A stretch of DNA of 64,000 nucleotides from Rheinheimera sp. MMS21-TC3 (GTDB taxonomy: Bacteria > Pseudomonadota > Gammaproteobacteria > Enterobacterales > Alteromonadaceae): contig NZ_CP135084.1 of the NCBI RefSeq assembly GCF_032229285.1, forward strand, positions 620,001-684,000, given 5' to 3'. This document shows, one piece after another, positions 9,800 through 19,418 of this stretch. The notes under the pieces were generated by a model. The model saw only the letters and a list, made by a program, of their open reading frames with translations, was not told the origin of the DNA and did not search any database. The translations under genes and the position numbers were made by a program. Within the stretch, counting starts at the first letter, position 1. Each line of letters starts with the position of its first letter.

Positions 9800-10732
9800 A
9801 TGGATATTTTATTAGCAAACCCGCGTGGCTTTTGTGCTGGTGTTGACCGAGCGATAAGTATAGTTGAACGTGCTTTAGAGCTATTTGAACCGCCAATTTA
9901 TGTCCGCCATGAAGTGGTACATAATAAATTTGTGGTGGATGGCTTACGCCGTCGCGGCGCTGTGTTTGTTGATGAGTTGGATGAAGTACCAGACGATAAT
10001 ATCGTTATTTTTAGTGCTCATGGTGTTTCACAAGCGGTACGAGCAGATGCAAAGCAACGTGGCTTAAAAGTTTTTGATGCTACCTGCCCCTTAGTAACAA
10101 AAGTGCATATGGAAGTGACCCGAGCTAGTCGCAAAGGCGTAGAGTGTATTTTAATTGGTCATGCTGGGCACCCTGAAGTAGAAGGCACTATGGGCCAATA
10201 TAGTAACCCGGAAGGTGGTATTTATTTAGTTGAGTCTGTAGAAGATGTGGCTAAATTGATGGTTAAAAATGCCGCTGCCTTATGCTATAGCAGTCAAACT
10301 ACTTTATCTGTTGATGATACAGCTGATGTAATTGATGCGTTACGTAAGCGCTTTCCTGAAATTGAAGGGCCACGTAAAGATGATATTTGCTATGCCACGC
10401 AAAATAGGCAAGATGCAGTGCGCGACTTAGCCAATAAAGCTGATCTATTATTGGTTGTTGGTGCCAAAAATAGTAGTAACTCTAACCGGTTGCGTGAGCT
10501 TGCTGATAAAATGGGCTGTGTAGCTTACTTAATTGATACTGCAGAAGATATTCAGCAAAGCTGGTTAGACAATGTAAAAGCCGTTGGGGTGACTGCGGGC
10601 GCTTCTGCTCCTGAGGTCTTAGTGCAGCAAGTTGTTAAGCAATTACAGCAATGGGGTGGAGTAACGGTTACTGAAAACCCAGGCCGTGAAGAAAATGTGG
10701 TGTTTGCTATTCCTGCAGAGTTACGCTACTAA
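9800..10732 (+). CDS. ispH: 4-hydroxy-3-methylbut-2-enyl diphosphate reductase
   Basis: 310 residues. The three cysteines that hold the iron-sulfur cluster are present: Cys12 in [11 protein letters not shown], and those of [11 protein letters not shown] and [11 protein letters not shown]. The proton-relay TQTTLS-type segment appears as [10 protein letters not shown]. It makes IPP and DMAPP in the last step of the MEP isoprenoid pathway. It starts four bases after fkpB and ends the operon. In Pseudomonas the minor-pilin genes follow directly; here the sensor/regulator pair intervenes. Confidence 0.97.
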   Translation: MDILLANPRGFCAGVDRAISIVERALELFEPPIYVRHEVVHNKFVVDGLRRRGAVFVDELDEVPDDNIVIFSAHGVSQAVRADAKQRGLKVFDATCPLVTKVHMEVTRASRKGVECILIGHAGHPEVEGTMGQYSNPEGGIYLVESVEDVAKLMVKNAAALCYSSQTTLSVDDTADVIDALRKRFPEIEGPRKDDICYATQNRQDAVRDLANKADLLLVVGAKNSSNSNRLRELADKMGCVAYLIDTAEDIQQSWLDNVKAVGVTAGASAPEVLVQQVVKQLQQWGGVTVTENPGREENVVFAIPAELRY

Positions 10733-10769
10733 TTTGTAATTAACTGAAAATATTAAATGTTTCGGTTGC

Positions 10770-10788
10770 ATAGTTAAGTTATAACTAT
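10770..10788. promoter_or_regulatory. inverted repeat upstream of the sensor kinase gene
   Basis: Perfect seven-base arms ATAGTTA and TAACTAT separated by AGTTA. It has no T-run, so it is not a convincing ispH terminator. It sits about 55 bases before the kinase start and could be an operator. Confidence 0.3.
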
Positions 10789-10842
10789 AAAGATGACTAA
10801 TTAGATCAATAATCAGATTGGCAAATAATAGGAGGCTTAGCT

Positions 10843-11859
10843 ATGCCAAGTGCATTACCAGCGCTCAAGTTACCTTATTTATGCCGAGGCCGATTTTTAT
10901 TGCGAGCCATAGTGCTGTCGCAGGCGGTTGCCGTAGTATTAGCATTTGCTCCCGGTGTTGTTACTGATCCTTGGTACCGACTAGGTCTAATTAGTTTATT
11001 TGTGCATTGGGTAGTGCTACTAACTACTAGTTGCTTCTGTTGGCTAAGACCGCAGTTAAATAAGCTTCCCTCTATGACCATTTTGGCTTGTTGCACTATT
11101 ATATTTATAACTATAACGGTGGCTATTAGTAGTTTAGCCTATCACTGGTTGCAGGCTCAAAGTTGGCCATTAAATCAAAGCTTAGGCGCGTTTTTAATGG
11201 CAAATAGTATGATTGCTTTTATTATTAGCATGATTGCTATGCAATTTTTTATTATGCATGCTGAACATAGCAACCAACTTGCAGCGCAAAATCGAGCAGA
11301 ACTTAGCGCTTTGCAGGCACGTATCCAACCGCATTTTTTGTTTAATAGCTTAAATACTGTTGCAGAACTTACCCAAATAGATGCTGATTCCGCAGAAAAA
11401 GCTTTGTTAGATTTAGCGGCATTATTTCGAGCGGCATTACATGTTGGTGAAGTAATAGTTTTAGAGCAAGAGGTACAACTTGCTAAGCAATACTTATCAC
11501 TAGAACAGTGGCGATTAGGCAGTAGAATGCAAGTGGAATGGCAGCTACCTGATTCTTTACCTAATATTCACATTCCTGTATTAACTATTCAACCACTGCT
11601 AGAAAATGCAGTACGACATGGCATTGAAAGCAGCCACGATAGGGCTATATTGCGCATTCAATTATTAGAATCACGCTCTGCAGTAAGCTTTGTAATTACC
11701 AATCCTTTTTATCAGTTAAGTAGTAACCGACCTAAAAATGGGATAGCAATTGACAATATTAGACAGCGATTAGAGTTGCATTATGGGAAAGGTGCTAGTT
11801 TAACTTATAGTGTTACCGATAATTTGTTTAGGGTGAAGCTTGTTTTGCCAAAACAGTAG
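10843..11859 (+). CDS. LytS/AlgZ(FimS)-type membrane sensor histidine kinase
   Basis: 338 residues. About four N-terminal membrane helices (roughly residues 20-140) precede a short linker and a His_kinase (PF06580) domain with the phosphoacceptor His164 in RIQPHFLFNSLN. The N-box QPLLENAVRHGIE and a G-box-like NGIAIDNIRQRLELHYG follow. Strong RBS AGGAGG upstream. The LytTR-type regulator gene begins 54 bases downstream, so the two form a two-component pair. In P. aeruginosa the equivalent FimS/AlgR pair activates the fimU-pilVWXY1Y2E operon; the same kind of operon lies directly downstream here. Confidence 0.9.
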   Translation: MPSALPALKLPYLCRGRFLLRAIVLSQAVAVVLAFAPGVVTDPWYRLGLISLFVHWVVLLTTSCFCWLRPQLNKLPSMTILACCTIIFITITVAISSLAYHWLQAQSWPLNQSLGAFLMANSMIAFIISMIAMQFFIMHAEHSNQLAAQNRAELSALQARIQPHFLFNSLNTVAELTQIDADSAEKALLDLAALFRAALHVGEVIVLEQEVQLAKQYLSLEQWRLGSRMQVEWQLPDSLPNIHIPVLTIQPLLENAVRHGIESSHDRAILRIQLLESRSAVSFVITNPFYQLSSNRPKNGIAIDNIRQRLELHYGKGASLTYSVTDNLFRVKLVLPKQ

Positions 11860-11913
11860 TTAAAAAGATTGACTGAAAGTAACTATTATTGCGTAGGAGT
11901 GGAGTAAAAAGAA

Positions 11914-12639
11914 GTGAATACTCAAAAGCTGAAGCGAATACTAATAGTAGATGATGAGCCTTTAGCGCGGGCAAGAATAAAGCGCTTATTGCCACAACAA
12001 GAGGGCTTTACTTGTATTGCAGAAGCTGAGAATGCTAAGCAAGCTTGGCAGTTAGCGGAACAATATAAGCCAGATATCGTTTTACTTGATATTGAAATGC
12101 CGGATATAGACGGTATAAGTTTTGCTTGCGAATTAGATAAGCTAAGTATGCCGCCGGCAGTTATTTTTGTTACTGCTCATGCTGAACATGCTCTTGAGGC
12201 TTATAATGCCAACCCACTAGATTATATTCTAAAACCAGTTTCAGCAGAACGCTTGTTAGTAGCACTAAACCGGGCGCAAGCAAGAGTAGTGCCTGCAGCT
12301 TTAGCGCTTGAAAAGCTCAGCTATACTATGGCTGGAGTAACTAAGCAGTTATTTATTAATGATATTTTATATTGTATAGCTGAAGATAAGTATGTGCGTG
12401 TTGTGACAGAGAATACAAGTGCTTTGATTGATCACAGTTTAAATCAATTACAGCAAATGCTGCCACAGAAGTTTTTAAGGATACATCGTAAGACTTTGAT
12501 AAATAGTGATTACTTCTGCAGCTTGCATGTTGAAAACGAGAGCGGAACTTATATTAAATTGCAAGGAGTGGATGAGCCACTAGATGTATCTAGACGCGCT
12601 TTACCGCATGTAAAACAGGCTTTGCAAATTACTTCTTAA
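11914..12639 (+). CDS. algR: LytTR-family response regulator, AlgR-like
   Basis: 241 residues: receiver domain with the acidic pair Asp13/Asp14, phospho-Asp59 (VLLDIEMPD) and the YILKPVS lysine, then a LytTR DNA-binding domain (about 135-240; FLRIHRKTLINSDYF, the core of the fold). The start is GTG with AGGAG and GGAG upstream. Context (paired kinase before, pilus-tip operon after) supports a role like AlgR of Pseudomonas, controlling minor-pilin expression and twitching. The symbol is assigned on family and context, not proven orthology. Confidence 0.85.
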   Translation: MNTQKLKRILIVDDEPLARARIKRLLPQQEGFTCIAEAENAKQAWQLAEQYKPDIVLLDIEMPDIDGISFACELDKLSMPPAVIFVTAHAEHALEAYNANPLDYILKPVSAERLLVALNRAQARVVPAALALEKLSYTMAGVTKQLFINDILYCIAEDKYVRVVTENTSALIDHSLNQLQQMLPQKFLRIHRKTLINSDYFCSLHVENESGTYIKLQGVDEPLDVSRRALPHVKQALQITS

Positions 12640-12682
12640 CTGACCGTTTTACCATTTATCTACCACTTGTCTGCAAATTAGG

Positions 12683-12691
12683 CCGTTCATC
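12683..12691 (+). promoter_or_regulatory. AlgR-box-like sequence before the minor-pilin operon
   Basis: CCGTTCATC lies 73 bases before the fimT/fimU start and differs at one base from the AlgR box CCGTTCGTC as I recall it from P. aeruginosa. A weaker CCGTT copy lies at 12644. The 125-base gap between regulator gene and pilin operon is a sensible promoter region. Function is inferred. Confidence 0.45.
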
Positions 12692-12763
12692 AGTATGAAG
12701 CTTGCTTCTAGAATGGTGATAGGTTAACTGTAATGATAACAAAACCTTATTATTGCAAAATGG

Positions 12764-13351
12764 ATGGCCAGCAAGGTGCTTAAGATCAAACATTATAAAA
12801 TAACGCAGGGCTTTACTTTAATTGAATTGATGGTGACTGTAGCGGTACTGGCGATAGTGTTAACAGTGGCCGTTCCTAGTTTTAGTGGTCTAGTGAGTTC
12901 AAACAGGTTAAATGGCCAAGCTAATAGTTTATTAGCTGCTATTGAGTATGCTAAAGCTGAAGCTATTAAAAACAATGCTAATGTGGCCTTTTGTCACTCT
13001 AGTAATGGCAGCAGCTGCAGTGCAGCACCAGCTTCTAGCTGGCAAGGTTGGATAGTTGGTTTAGCAGCCACGCCATCAGGAATTCAGGCTGACACTGTTA
13101 TGAGAGCAGGCATTTTAGATTCAACGCAAATAGTTATTCGCAGTAGCTCGACCTTATCAGATGCAGGCGATCAAATCAGAATAACGCCACAAGGCTTATT
13201 ACGAAATACTAACCGTTTACCATTGCAAGCAACCTTACTGGTGTGCAACCCAACAACCTCAAGCAATCCAAATAGTAGAAACTTACGGATCCGCTCAGGA
13301 GGTCAGTTGGCTGTGATTAGTGCTCAAAATACAAGTTGTACAGCGCCATAG
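12764..13351 (+). CDS. GspH/FimT-family minor pseudopilin (FimT/FimU)
   Basis: 195 residues. Prepilin leader of 16 residues ending in Gly, then FTLIELMVTVAVLAIVLTVAVP: cleavage after Gly by PilD and the key Glu5 are present. The globular part contains the Cys pair CHSSNGSSC and a late pair (CNPTTSS, TSCTAP), typical of FimU/GspH. It is the first gene of the operon and should join the PilV-PilW-PilX-PilY1 tip complex that primes type IV pilus assembly. Confidence 0.88.
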   Translation: MASKVLKIKHYKITQGFTLIELMVTVAVLAIVLTVAVPSFSGLVSSNRLNGQANSLLAAIEYAKAEAIKNNANVAFCHSSNGSSCSAAPASSWQGWIVGLAATPSGIQADTVMRAGILDSTQIVIRSSSTLSDAGDQIRITPQGLLRNTNRLPLQATLLVCNPTTSSNPNSRNLRIRSGGQLAVISAQNTSCTAP

Positions 13352-13363
13352 GACTTTGAATAT

Positions 13364-13774
13364 ATGAAAACTACGAATAAATTTACTAAGCAACAAGGCA
13401 CGAGTTTATTAGAAGTGCTAATTGCTGTTTTGGTTTTAGCTGTGGGTATCCTAGGCATTGCAGGTTTGCAATCGGTAAGTTTACGAAGTACTAATACTGC
13501 ACATGAGCGGGCAATGGCTGTGATATTAACTGAAACATTATTTGAAGTGATGCGCACTAACCCTGATTTAGCACGAGCGGGTGGCTTTGAAATGACTACT
13601 TGTGCTGGCGCAGCTGGTATAGCTGCTACAACCGCTTGGCAGGAAGATGTCAAGCAAGCAACCTCTGAGTGTGCTGTTGTGGAATGGAATGATGGTGTTT
13701 ATACCGTCACTATAGATTGGGCCGATCAACGGCTAAACTCTAATTCCGTAGTAGTGATGGAGGTGAGACCATGA
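13364..13774 (+). CDS. pilV: type IV pilus minor pilin PilV
   Basis: 136 residues. Class III leader with Gly-TSLLEVLIAVLVLAVGILGIAGLQ, where the AVGILGIAGLQ stretch is characteristic of PilV. Two cysteines (TTCAGAAG, ATSECAVV) may form a disulfide. It starts 12 bases after the FimT/U gene and overlaps pilW by four bases (ATGA). Confidence 0.9.
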   Translation: MKTTNKFTKQQGTSLLEVLIAVLVLAVGILGIAGLQSVSLRSTNTAHERAMAVILTETLFEVMRTNPDLARAGGFEMTTCAGAAGIAATTAWQEDVKQATSECAVVEWNDGVYTVTIDWADQRLNSNSVVVMEVRP

Positions 13775-14691
13775 GATCTTATAAAAAGAGACTGGGCTTT
13801 ACCTTAGTTGAGTTAATGATTGCGATGGTTTTAGGTTTAGTATTGCTAGGTGGCGTGCTTGGTATCTTTCTATCTAATCAAACTACTAATAGAGTTAATA
13901 ACGAATTAGCGTCATTGCAAAGTAGTGCTAGGTTAGCTTTTCAGTTAATGTCGCAAGATATTAAAAGTGCTGGCTTCTCTGGTTGTAATAATTCTAGCCG
14001 AGTAGTCAGTATTATTACCGGTGCGCCTGCTTGGTCGCAATGGCAAGGAGGCTTAGAAGGTTTTGCTGCTGGGACTAATGGATTAAGCGAGTCTTTACGT
14101 TTAATGTATGGTGCGGGAGAGTCAGTTTCAGTCAGTACCCATGTGCCACCAGTAATCAATACTAATGCCAGTTCGACCCTTAACGCTAATGATATCGCCA
14201 TGATATGTGATGATATACAAACCAGTATATTTCAAGTGTCAACTGTAACTGCAACTACGGTAAGTCATGCTATGGGACCAGCGCTTAGTTGTTCTGCAGA
14301 CTTAGGTTATCAATCGCCACTTGTTTGTGCTGATCCGCGGCCGAGAATTTTTCCCAGTGATTCCATGTTAATGAGATTTGAATCTGTGCTGTGGTTAGTA
14401 GCCGAAAGTACTGATGACCCTACAATAAGCTCACTTTATAGGCAGGCTATTATAGCGGGTAATGTAGTAACCGAAGAAGTGTTGTTTGGTGTTTCTAGTA
14501 TACGTTTTGCCTATCAAGATGGTGACTTACCCTTTGGTCCAGCTAACTTTTCTGCAGCAGTGCAAATGGGGAATGTGACGGGAGTGCAGGTAACCTTAGT
14601 GATGGATGCTAATGCTTATGCTAATGCTAATCTGCCTTTAGAAATGCGTACAATTGAATTTTTCGCTTCTGTGCGAAACAGATTAAGGTAA
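13771..14691 (+). CDS. pilW: type IV pilus minor pilin PilW
   Basis: 306 residues. Prepilin N-terminus Gly-FTLVELMIAMVLGLVLLGGVLGIFLSNQ with Glu5, then the PilW pattern SARLAFQLMSQDIKSAGFSGC and a large C-terminal domain ending in EMRTIEFFASVRNRLR. The GspJ-like component of the tip complex. Overlaps pilV. Confidence 0.92.
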   Translation: MRSYKKRLGFTLVELMIAMVLGLVLLGGVLGIFLSNQTTNRVNNELASLQSSARLAFQLMSQDIKSAGFSGCNNSSRVVSIITGAPAWSQWQGGLEGFAAGTNGLSESLRLMYGAGESVSVSTHVPPVINTNASSTLNANDIAMICDDIQTSIFQVSTVTATTVSHAMGPALSCSADLGYQSPLVCADPRPRIFPSDSMLMRFESVLWLVAESTDDPTISSLYRQAIIAGNVVTEEVLFGVSSIRFAYQDGDLPFGPANFSAAVQMGNVTGVQVTLVMDANAYANANLPLEMRTIEFFASVRNRLR

Positions 14692-14695
14692 GGCT

Positions 14696-15208
14696 ATGAG
14701 AAATTATCAACGTCAAACCGGAGCGGTTTTGGTAGTAGGGTTATTATTGTTGTTAGTAATAACCTTAGTTTCTGTTGCTAGTATGCAGCGCTCAGTGCTG
14801 CAGGAGCGGATGACCGCAAACTTATACGAAAGACAACTGGCTGTGCAACAAGTCGAAGCAGCTTTACGTTCGGCTGAGAATTGGATTGCAGCACAGTTAC
14901 CTGATCCGAGGGACAGCATAGCAGGCAATGATTGGTTTTATAACCTGCCGATGCCTGGCGCTGCAGACCGTTGGACTTCTGCAGCAACCCAGTGGCGTGC
15001 TGCGCCAGTAATTAATACCGATATGGCCAATGCAGCACAATATTTTATCGAATATTTAGGCGAATGGCCTTCACCCATTAATCCCGACTGTGCCAGTGCG
15101 ACAACAATAGAGCCAGATTGTTTGTCACCAACCTTTAGGATTACTGCCCGAAACATCTCTGCGGCGGGTGAGCCCGGCGTCCAGATGCAAACTATTTGGC
15201 GTTTGTAA
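14696..15208 (+). CDS. pilX: type IV pilus minor pilin PilX
   Basis: 170 residues. The N-terminus RQTG-AVLVVGLLLLLVITLVSVASMQ is a prepilin helix without Glu at position 5, as expected for PilX (GspK-like, believed to sit at the very tip). ERMTANLYERQLAVQQVEAALRSAE is the PilX signature. It lies four bases after pilW and 19 before pilY1. Confidence 0.92.
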   Translation: MRNYQRQTGAVLVVGLLLLLVITLVSVASMQRSVLQERMTANLYERQLAVQQVEAALRSAENWIAAQLPDPRDSIAGNDWFYNLPMPGAADRWTSAATQWRAAPVINTDMANAAQYFIEYLGEWPSPINPDCASATTIEPDCLSPTFRITARNISAAGEPGVQMQTIWRL

Positions 15209-15227
15209 GACTATGAAGGAATAGACT

Positions 15228-18200
15228 ATGCGAGCTTTTATTAAAAAATCATTAATGTTTGTGATTAGTTTAAATGCAGGAGTAGCGATTTCAGTATCGG
15301 CTAGTACTTTGGCAATTCCCAATGTACCACTGCAAACCGCTAGTGAAGTGCCTGCTAATATAATGTTTTTAATTGATGATTCGGGATCGATGAATTTCGA
15401 GTTTATACCAGATTCAATAAATGGCTATCAGGGCGCACCACAAGTAGAGATCTGTAGTAGTTGGTGGAGTTGTGCATGGGTACGCTCAGGGGAGAATGTA
15501 ACTTATAAGTGGTATTATTCGTCGCATGTTAACTCCTCTTATTATGATAATGATGTCACTTATGAAGTACCGCCTTCTGCTTCAGATCCTTTAAGTGAGC
15601 CCACTTATAATACCGCTTGGCGGGATGGTTTTGCTAAAACTGGCGCAAGAAACTTAAATAATAACTTTGAAATAAGTTACCATCAATTAAATAGTGATCA
15701 TTCATCGATTACTTCTCAAGGCAGCTTGACCTTTGATAAGGGTGGTTTTTATTATAAATATGCACCAAGTGCAGCTAATGCTGCGTCTTGTAGCGATAAT
15801 CGATATCAAAATAAGTGTTATACTTATGTTTCTATGAACAGTGCATCTGCCGCTGATAAGAAAAACTTTGCCATTTGGTACTCTTATTATCGCAGTCGTT
15901 TGTTATTAGCAAGATCAGGTATAGGTATTGCTTTTATTAACTTACCAGAAAATGTGCGTGTTGGTTATGGAGCACTTAATACCTCTCCAAAAATAGAGCG
16001 TGGTGTGCGTGAGTTTTCCGGTTCAGGTAAAACTGGTTTTTATAGCTGGTTATACGGAAAAGGCGCTTCCGGAGGAACCCCCTTACGTTTAACCTTAAAA
16101 GCTGCAGGTGAGTACTTTAAAACTGAAAGCCCTTATTTAGTTAACCCAGCTATAGCTAAAAGTAGCAGTAACCCTATTGTAAGTTGCCGTCAAAACTTTA
16201 GTATTTTAATGACAGATGGAGCTTGGAATGGTGACTCGCCAAGTGTAGGTGACCAAGATGGTGACAATGTTAATAATACGCTTGCAGATGTCGGATATTA
16301 TTATTACAAAACTGACTTAATGCCAGGGTTGACTAATGATGTGCCTAAACCAACCCCTGAGTCACCAGACTGGCAGCATATGGTTACATTTGGTGTTGGT
16401 TTAGGTGTTGATGGTACTATAGAAAATGTTGAAGATGCCAAAACTTGGCCTAGAAATGACTCTAGGTGGCCAAATCCTACGCAAAGCCCAGATGTTAGCT
16501 TGAAGAAAACAGATGATCTATTGCATGCCAGTGTTAATAGTGATGGTGACTTTTTTAGTGCCAAAGACCCAGTTACTTTTAGTAAATTATTAGCTGACGC
16601 TTTAGATAGTATTTTAGGGGGTGTAGCTTCAGCAACTAATTTAGCGACAACAACAACAACTTTACGAGAAGAAAATAGTATCTTTCAGGCTTCTTTTAAT
16701 ACTGAGGACTGGAGCGGTAAGTTAGTCAGTAATGATGTTGCAGATTTATCGCAGCAGTGGGTATCTAACTTTAAACCTTGGGCGAGTCGACCTATTTATT
16801 CAAGTCGTACTGATACTTCAGGTGCCACGATAAGCTTTGAATTTAACTGGGCAAATTTAACTAGTTCAGAGCGTACTGTGTTGGAATCTGAAGATATAGT
16901 TAACTATTTGCGTGGTGATAAGAGTAAAGAAAATCCTACGGGAGCATTAAGAAAGAGAAGCTCACTACTAGGTGATATTGCACACTCATCACCAGTTTAT
17001 GTAGGAGCACCACAAAATCGTGGCTATCAGCGTTATAATTGGCCAGGTGCAAATAGCTATAATGCTTTTGTAGAAGCTAAGAAGAATCGGTTACCTGCAG
17101 TTTATGTGGGGGCAAATGATGGCATGTTTCATGGTTTTGATGCAGACCCAGTAAGCGCAACAAAAGGGCAAGAAATATTTGCTTATGTACCGCAGCGAAT
17201 GTTAACTGCATCTGCTCAATTATCGTCTTATGCTAAAAAAACCTATTCTCATCGATTTTATGTTGATGGTGTGCCAACCTTAGCAGATGTATATATTGAT
17301 GGTGAGTGGCGTTCTGTATTGGTTAGCACTCTTGGTCGTGGTGGTAGTAGCATTTTTGCCCTTGATGTAACAGATCCTAGTGATATTAGTTTGTTGTGGG
17401 ATCTTGATATTCCTGAGCTAGGCATTATGACTTCTAAACCTATTATTACTCGTTTAAATAATGGTAAATGGTCTGTGATAGCAGGCTACGGTCATAATAA
17501 TACTGCTAATAAATCAGGTATTTTAGTTATTGATATTGAAAATGCTGCAACAGCACCTGTTATTAAACTTGAAACCTCTGGGACTGAATCTATTGGTATG
17601 GCACAGTTAGAAGGCTGGGACCATAATAAAAATGGTAATACAGACTGGATTTTTGCTGGTGATATTCAAGGTAATGTCTGGAAGTTTGATCTTAGTTCAT
17701 CTACTTGGCATGTTGGCTATGGTGGCACACCATTATTTGTAGCCAAAGATAGCGCCGGTAATCCTCAGCCTATTACTGGCGGTGTTACATTGCAAAGCCA
17801 TCCCGATACTGCTGAATTATGGGTGTTTTTTGGTACTGGTAAGTTTATTGAATCAGGAGATAATGCCAATACAGATATTCAAAGCTGGTACGGTATTAAA
17901 GATGGTTCAGCAATCTTAACAAGAAGTCAGTTAGTGGACCGTACTATGGTTAATATTGATTATACTAACCCAGATACAGGTGAGGTACGTCAAGCTAGGC
18001 GGTTACCGACTGTTGACACTAACGACATGATTGGTAAGCGGGGCTGGGTGATGGACTTAGTGGATACTCGTGAGCGTATTACTTCAAAACCAAGGTTTGT
18101 AGGTGGTAATTTAGTAATGAATAGTATTATTCCAGATATCGATTTGTGTAATCCGGAGGGGGATGGCTGGGTAATGGCGGTCGATCCTTTTAAAGGTTCT

Positions 18201-18431
18201 CGATTAAATTATCACTTCTTCGATTTATCTAGAGACAATGAATTTAAAGATTCTGATGGCTTGCCTGATGGTGCAGCTGCCAGTGGTGTTAAATTTGAAG
18301 GTATGCCAGGCGAACCAGTATTTGTAGGTGATGAAATGATAGTAGGTACATCAAAGGTAGCGTTAGATGCAAGCCGAGTAAACCTAGAAATCCGGCGTGG
18401 TAGATTGTCTTGGCGGGAGATTATTAACTAA
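15228..18431 (+). CDS. pilY1: PilY1-type pilus tip adhesin / assembly factor
   Basis: 1067 residues. Signal peptide (1-25), then a von Willebrand A-like region whose MIDAS motif is seen at residues 50-54 (DDSGS), an acidic loop DQDGDNVNN, and the PilY1 C-terminal beta-propeller (from about GDIAHSSPVYVGAPQNR). The propeller carries a calcium loop D798-x-N800-x-N802-x3-D806 (DHNKNGNTD) followed by FAGDIQGNVWKFDL, equivalent to the Ca site that controls retraction in P. aeruginosa PilY1. It ends RRGRLSWREIIN, a usual family end. Its stop overlaps pilE by one base. Confidence 0.95.
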   Translation: MRAFIKKSLMFVISLNAGVAISVSASTLAIPNVPLQTASEVPANIMFLIDDSGSMNFEFIPDSINGYQGAPQVEICSSWWSCAWVRSGENVTYKWYYSSHVNSSYYDNDVTYEVPPSASDPLSEPTYNTAWRDGFAKTGARNLNNNFEISYHQLNSDHSSITSQGSLTFDKGGFYYKYAPSAANAASCSDNRYQNKCYTYVSMNSASAADKKNFAIWYSYYRSRLLLARSGIGIAFINLPENVRVGYGALNTSPKIERGVREFSGSGKTGFYSWLYGKGASGGTPLRLTLKAAGEYFKTESPYLVNPAIAKSSSNPIVSCRQNFSILMTDGAWNGDSPSVGDQDGDNVNNTLADVGYYYYKTDLMPGLTNDVPKPTPESPDWQHMVTFGVGLGVDGTIENVEDAKTWPRNDSRWPNPTQSPDVSLKKTDDLLHASVNSDGDFFSAKDPVTFSKLLADALDSILGGVASATNLATTTTTLREENSIFQASFNTEDWSGKLVSNDVADLSQQWVSNFKPWASRPIYSSRTDTSGATISFEFNWANLTSSERTVLESEDIVNYLRGDKSKENPTGALRKRSSLLGDIAHSSPVYVGAPQNRGYQRYNWPGANSYNAFVEAKKNRLPAVYVGANDGMFHGFDADPVSATKGQEIFAYVPQRMLTASAQLSSYAKKTYSHRFYVDGVPTLADVYIDGEWRSVLVSTLGRGGSSIFALDVTDPSDISLLWDLDIPELGIMTSKPIITRLNNGKWSVIAGYGHNNTANKSGILVIDIENAATAPVIKLETSGTESIGMAQLEGWDHNKNGNTDWIFAGDIQGNVWKFDLSSSTWHVGYGGTPLFVAKDSAGNPQPITGGVTLQSHPDTAELWVFFGTGKFIESGDNANTDIQSWYGIKDGSAILTRSQLVDRTMVNIDYTNPDTGEVRQARRLPTVDTNDMIGKRGWVMDLVDTRERITSKPRFVGGNLVMNSIIPDIDLCNPEGDGWVMAVDPFKGSRLNYHFFDLSRDNEFKDSDGLPDGAAASGVKFEGMPGEPVFVGDEMIVGTSKVALDASRVNLEIRRGRLSWREIIN

Positions 18432-18853
18432 TGAATAATTACCTAAGAGTTCAAAAAGGGATGACATTAATTGAAATTATGATAGTGGTGGTTATTGTCG
18501 GTATCTTAGTGGCGGTAGCTTATCCTTCATATCAAAATCATGTCTTGCGTAGTCATAGGGCAGCTGCTACTGGCTGCCTGCTAGAGTTATCGCAATTTAT
18601 GGAGCGTCATTATACCGAAAATATGCGCTATAACTCTGCAACTTTTGCTTTGCCTGCACTGCAATGTATGACTGAAGCCTCGGGTAGGTATAATTATAAT
18701 AGTGTGCAAGCTCAGCGCACTTATACTATCACAGCAACAGCAACAGGGGCGCAGACTAAAGACACTAGCTGTTTGACACTTGGTATTAATCAAGCGGGTA
18801 CTAAACTTGTAAATGGCGGTAGTGATGTTACAGCTGTTAGAAATTGCTGGTGA
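18431..18853 (+). CDS. pilE: PilE-type minor pilin
   Basis: 140 residues. Leader MNNYLRVQKG then MTLIEIMIVVVIVGILVAVAYPSYQNHVLRSHRAAA, the PilE pattern with Glu5. Four cysteines; the chain ends AVRNCW. Last gene of the first minor-pilin operon and coupled to pilY1 through overlap. Confidence 0.9.
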   Translation: MNNYLRVQKGMTLIEIMIVVVIVGILVAVAYPSYQNHVLRSHRAAATGCLLELSQFMERHYTENMRYNSATFALPALQCMTEASGRYNYNSVQAQRTYTITATATGAQTKDTSCLTLGINQAGTKLVNGGSDVTAVRNCW

Positions 18854-18892
18854 TTATTTGATCGAATAATTTGATCTTTTGAAATAATGTTG

Positions 18893-18906
18893 TAACTTTA
18901 AAGTTA
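18893..18906. promoter_or_regulatory. 14-base palindrome between the two pilin cassettes
   Basis: TAACTTTAAAGTTA is a perfect palindrome in the 79-base gap between pilE and the second pilV-like gene. No clear terminator is present, so read-through from the first operon is possible; the palindrome is a candidate control site for the second cassette. Confidence 0.25.
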
Positions 18907-18932
18907 ACTTTGGTTAGCTTGGGCATAGGGAA

Positions 18933-19418
18933 ATGCGGTTACAACATGGTTTTAGTCTGGTTGAAGTATTAGTTTCACTGCTGATTATTAAAGTAGGTCT
19001 GCTTGGTGTTTTGGCTGGGCAGACACTAGCTCTACGCAATATTATTGATGCTACTCAGCGAACGCAAGCTGTGGCATTAACTAACGAATTAATTAATACC
19101 ATTTATAGCAATCAGCAACTCCTTCCTCTAGTGGCGGGCCGCCTAACTATGGCGGCAGAGTTAACTGAGCCGGTAAATTGCTCTGCAGACTTTAGCTGCA
19201 ATAAAACTCAACTCGCTGAGCATCAGCGCTACAGATGGTATCAACAATGGGCTGACATTGCTGAGCCTTTAATTGATCCTGAATTTTGTTTAGCTTCAAC
19301 TCCTAGCGGTGTTGCTGTTTTGGTAAGCTGGCAGCAACGTATAGCGCACTCCATTCCTAGCTCGTTGGATTGTGAAATAACCCAAGGCCGTAGTGGTTTT
19401 AGATTGGGTGATAGCTGA
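18933..19418 (+). CDS. second-cassette PilV-like minor pilin
   Basis: 161 residues. Short leader MRLQHG, then FSLVEVLVSLLIIKVGLLGVLAGQTLALR with Glu5. A lysine (LIIKVG) sits where the first PilV has Ala. Four cysteines in the globular region. First gene of a second pilV-W-X-Y-E set; it overlaps the next gene by one base (TGATG). Similarity to the first PilV is confined to the N-terminal helix, so this is an old duplication or an acquired set. Confidence 0.82.
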   Translation: MRLQHGFSLVEVLVSLLIIKVGLLGVLAGQTLALRNIIDATQRTQAVALTNELINTIYSNQQLLPLVAGRLTMAAELTEPVNCSADFSCNKTQLAEHQRYRWYQQWADIAEPLIDPEFCLASTPSGVAVLVSWQQRIAHSIPSSLDCEITQGRSGFRLGDS

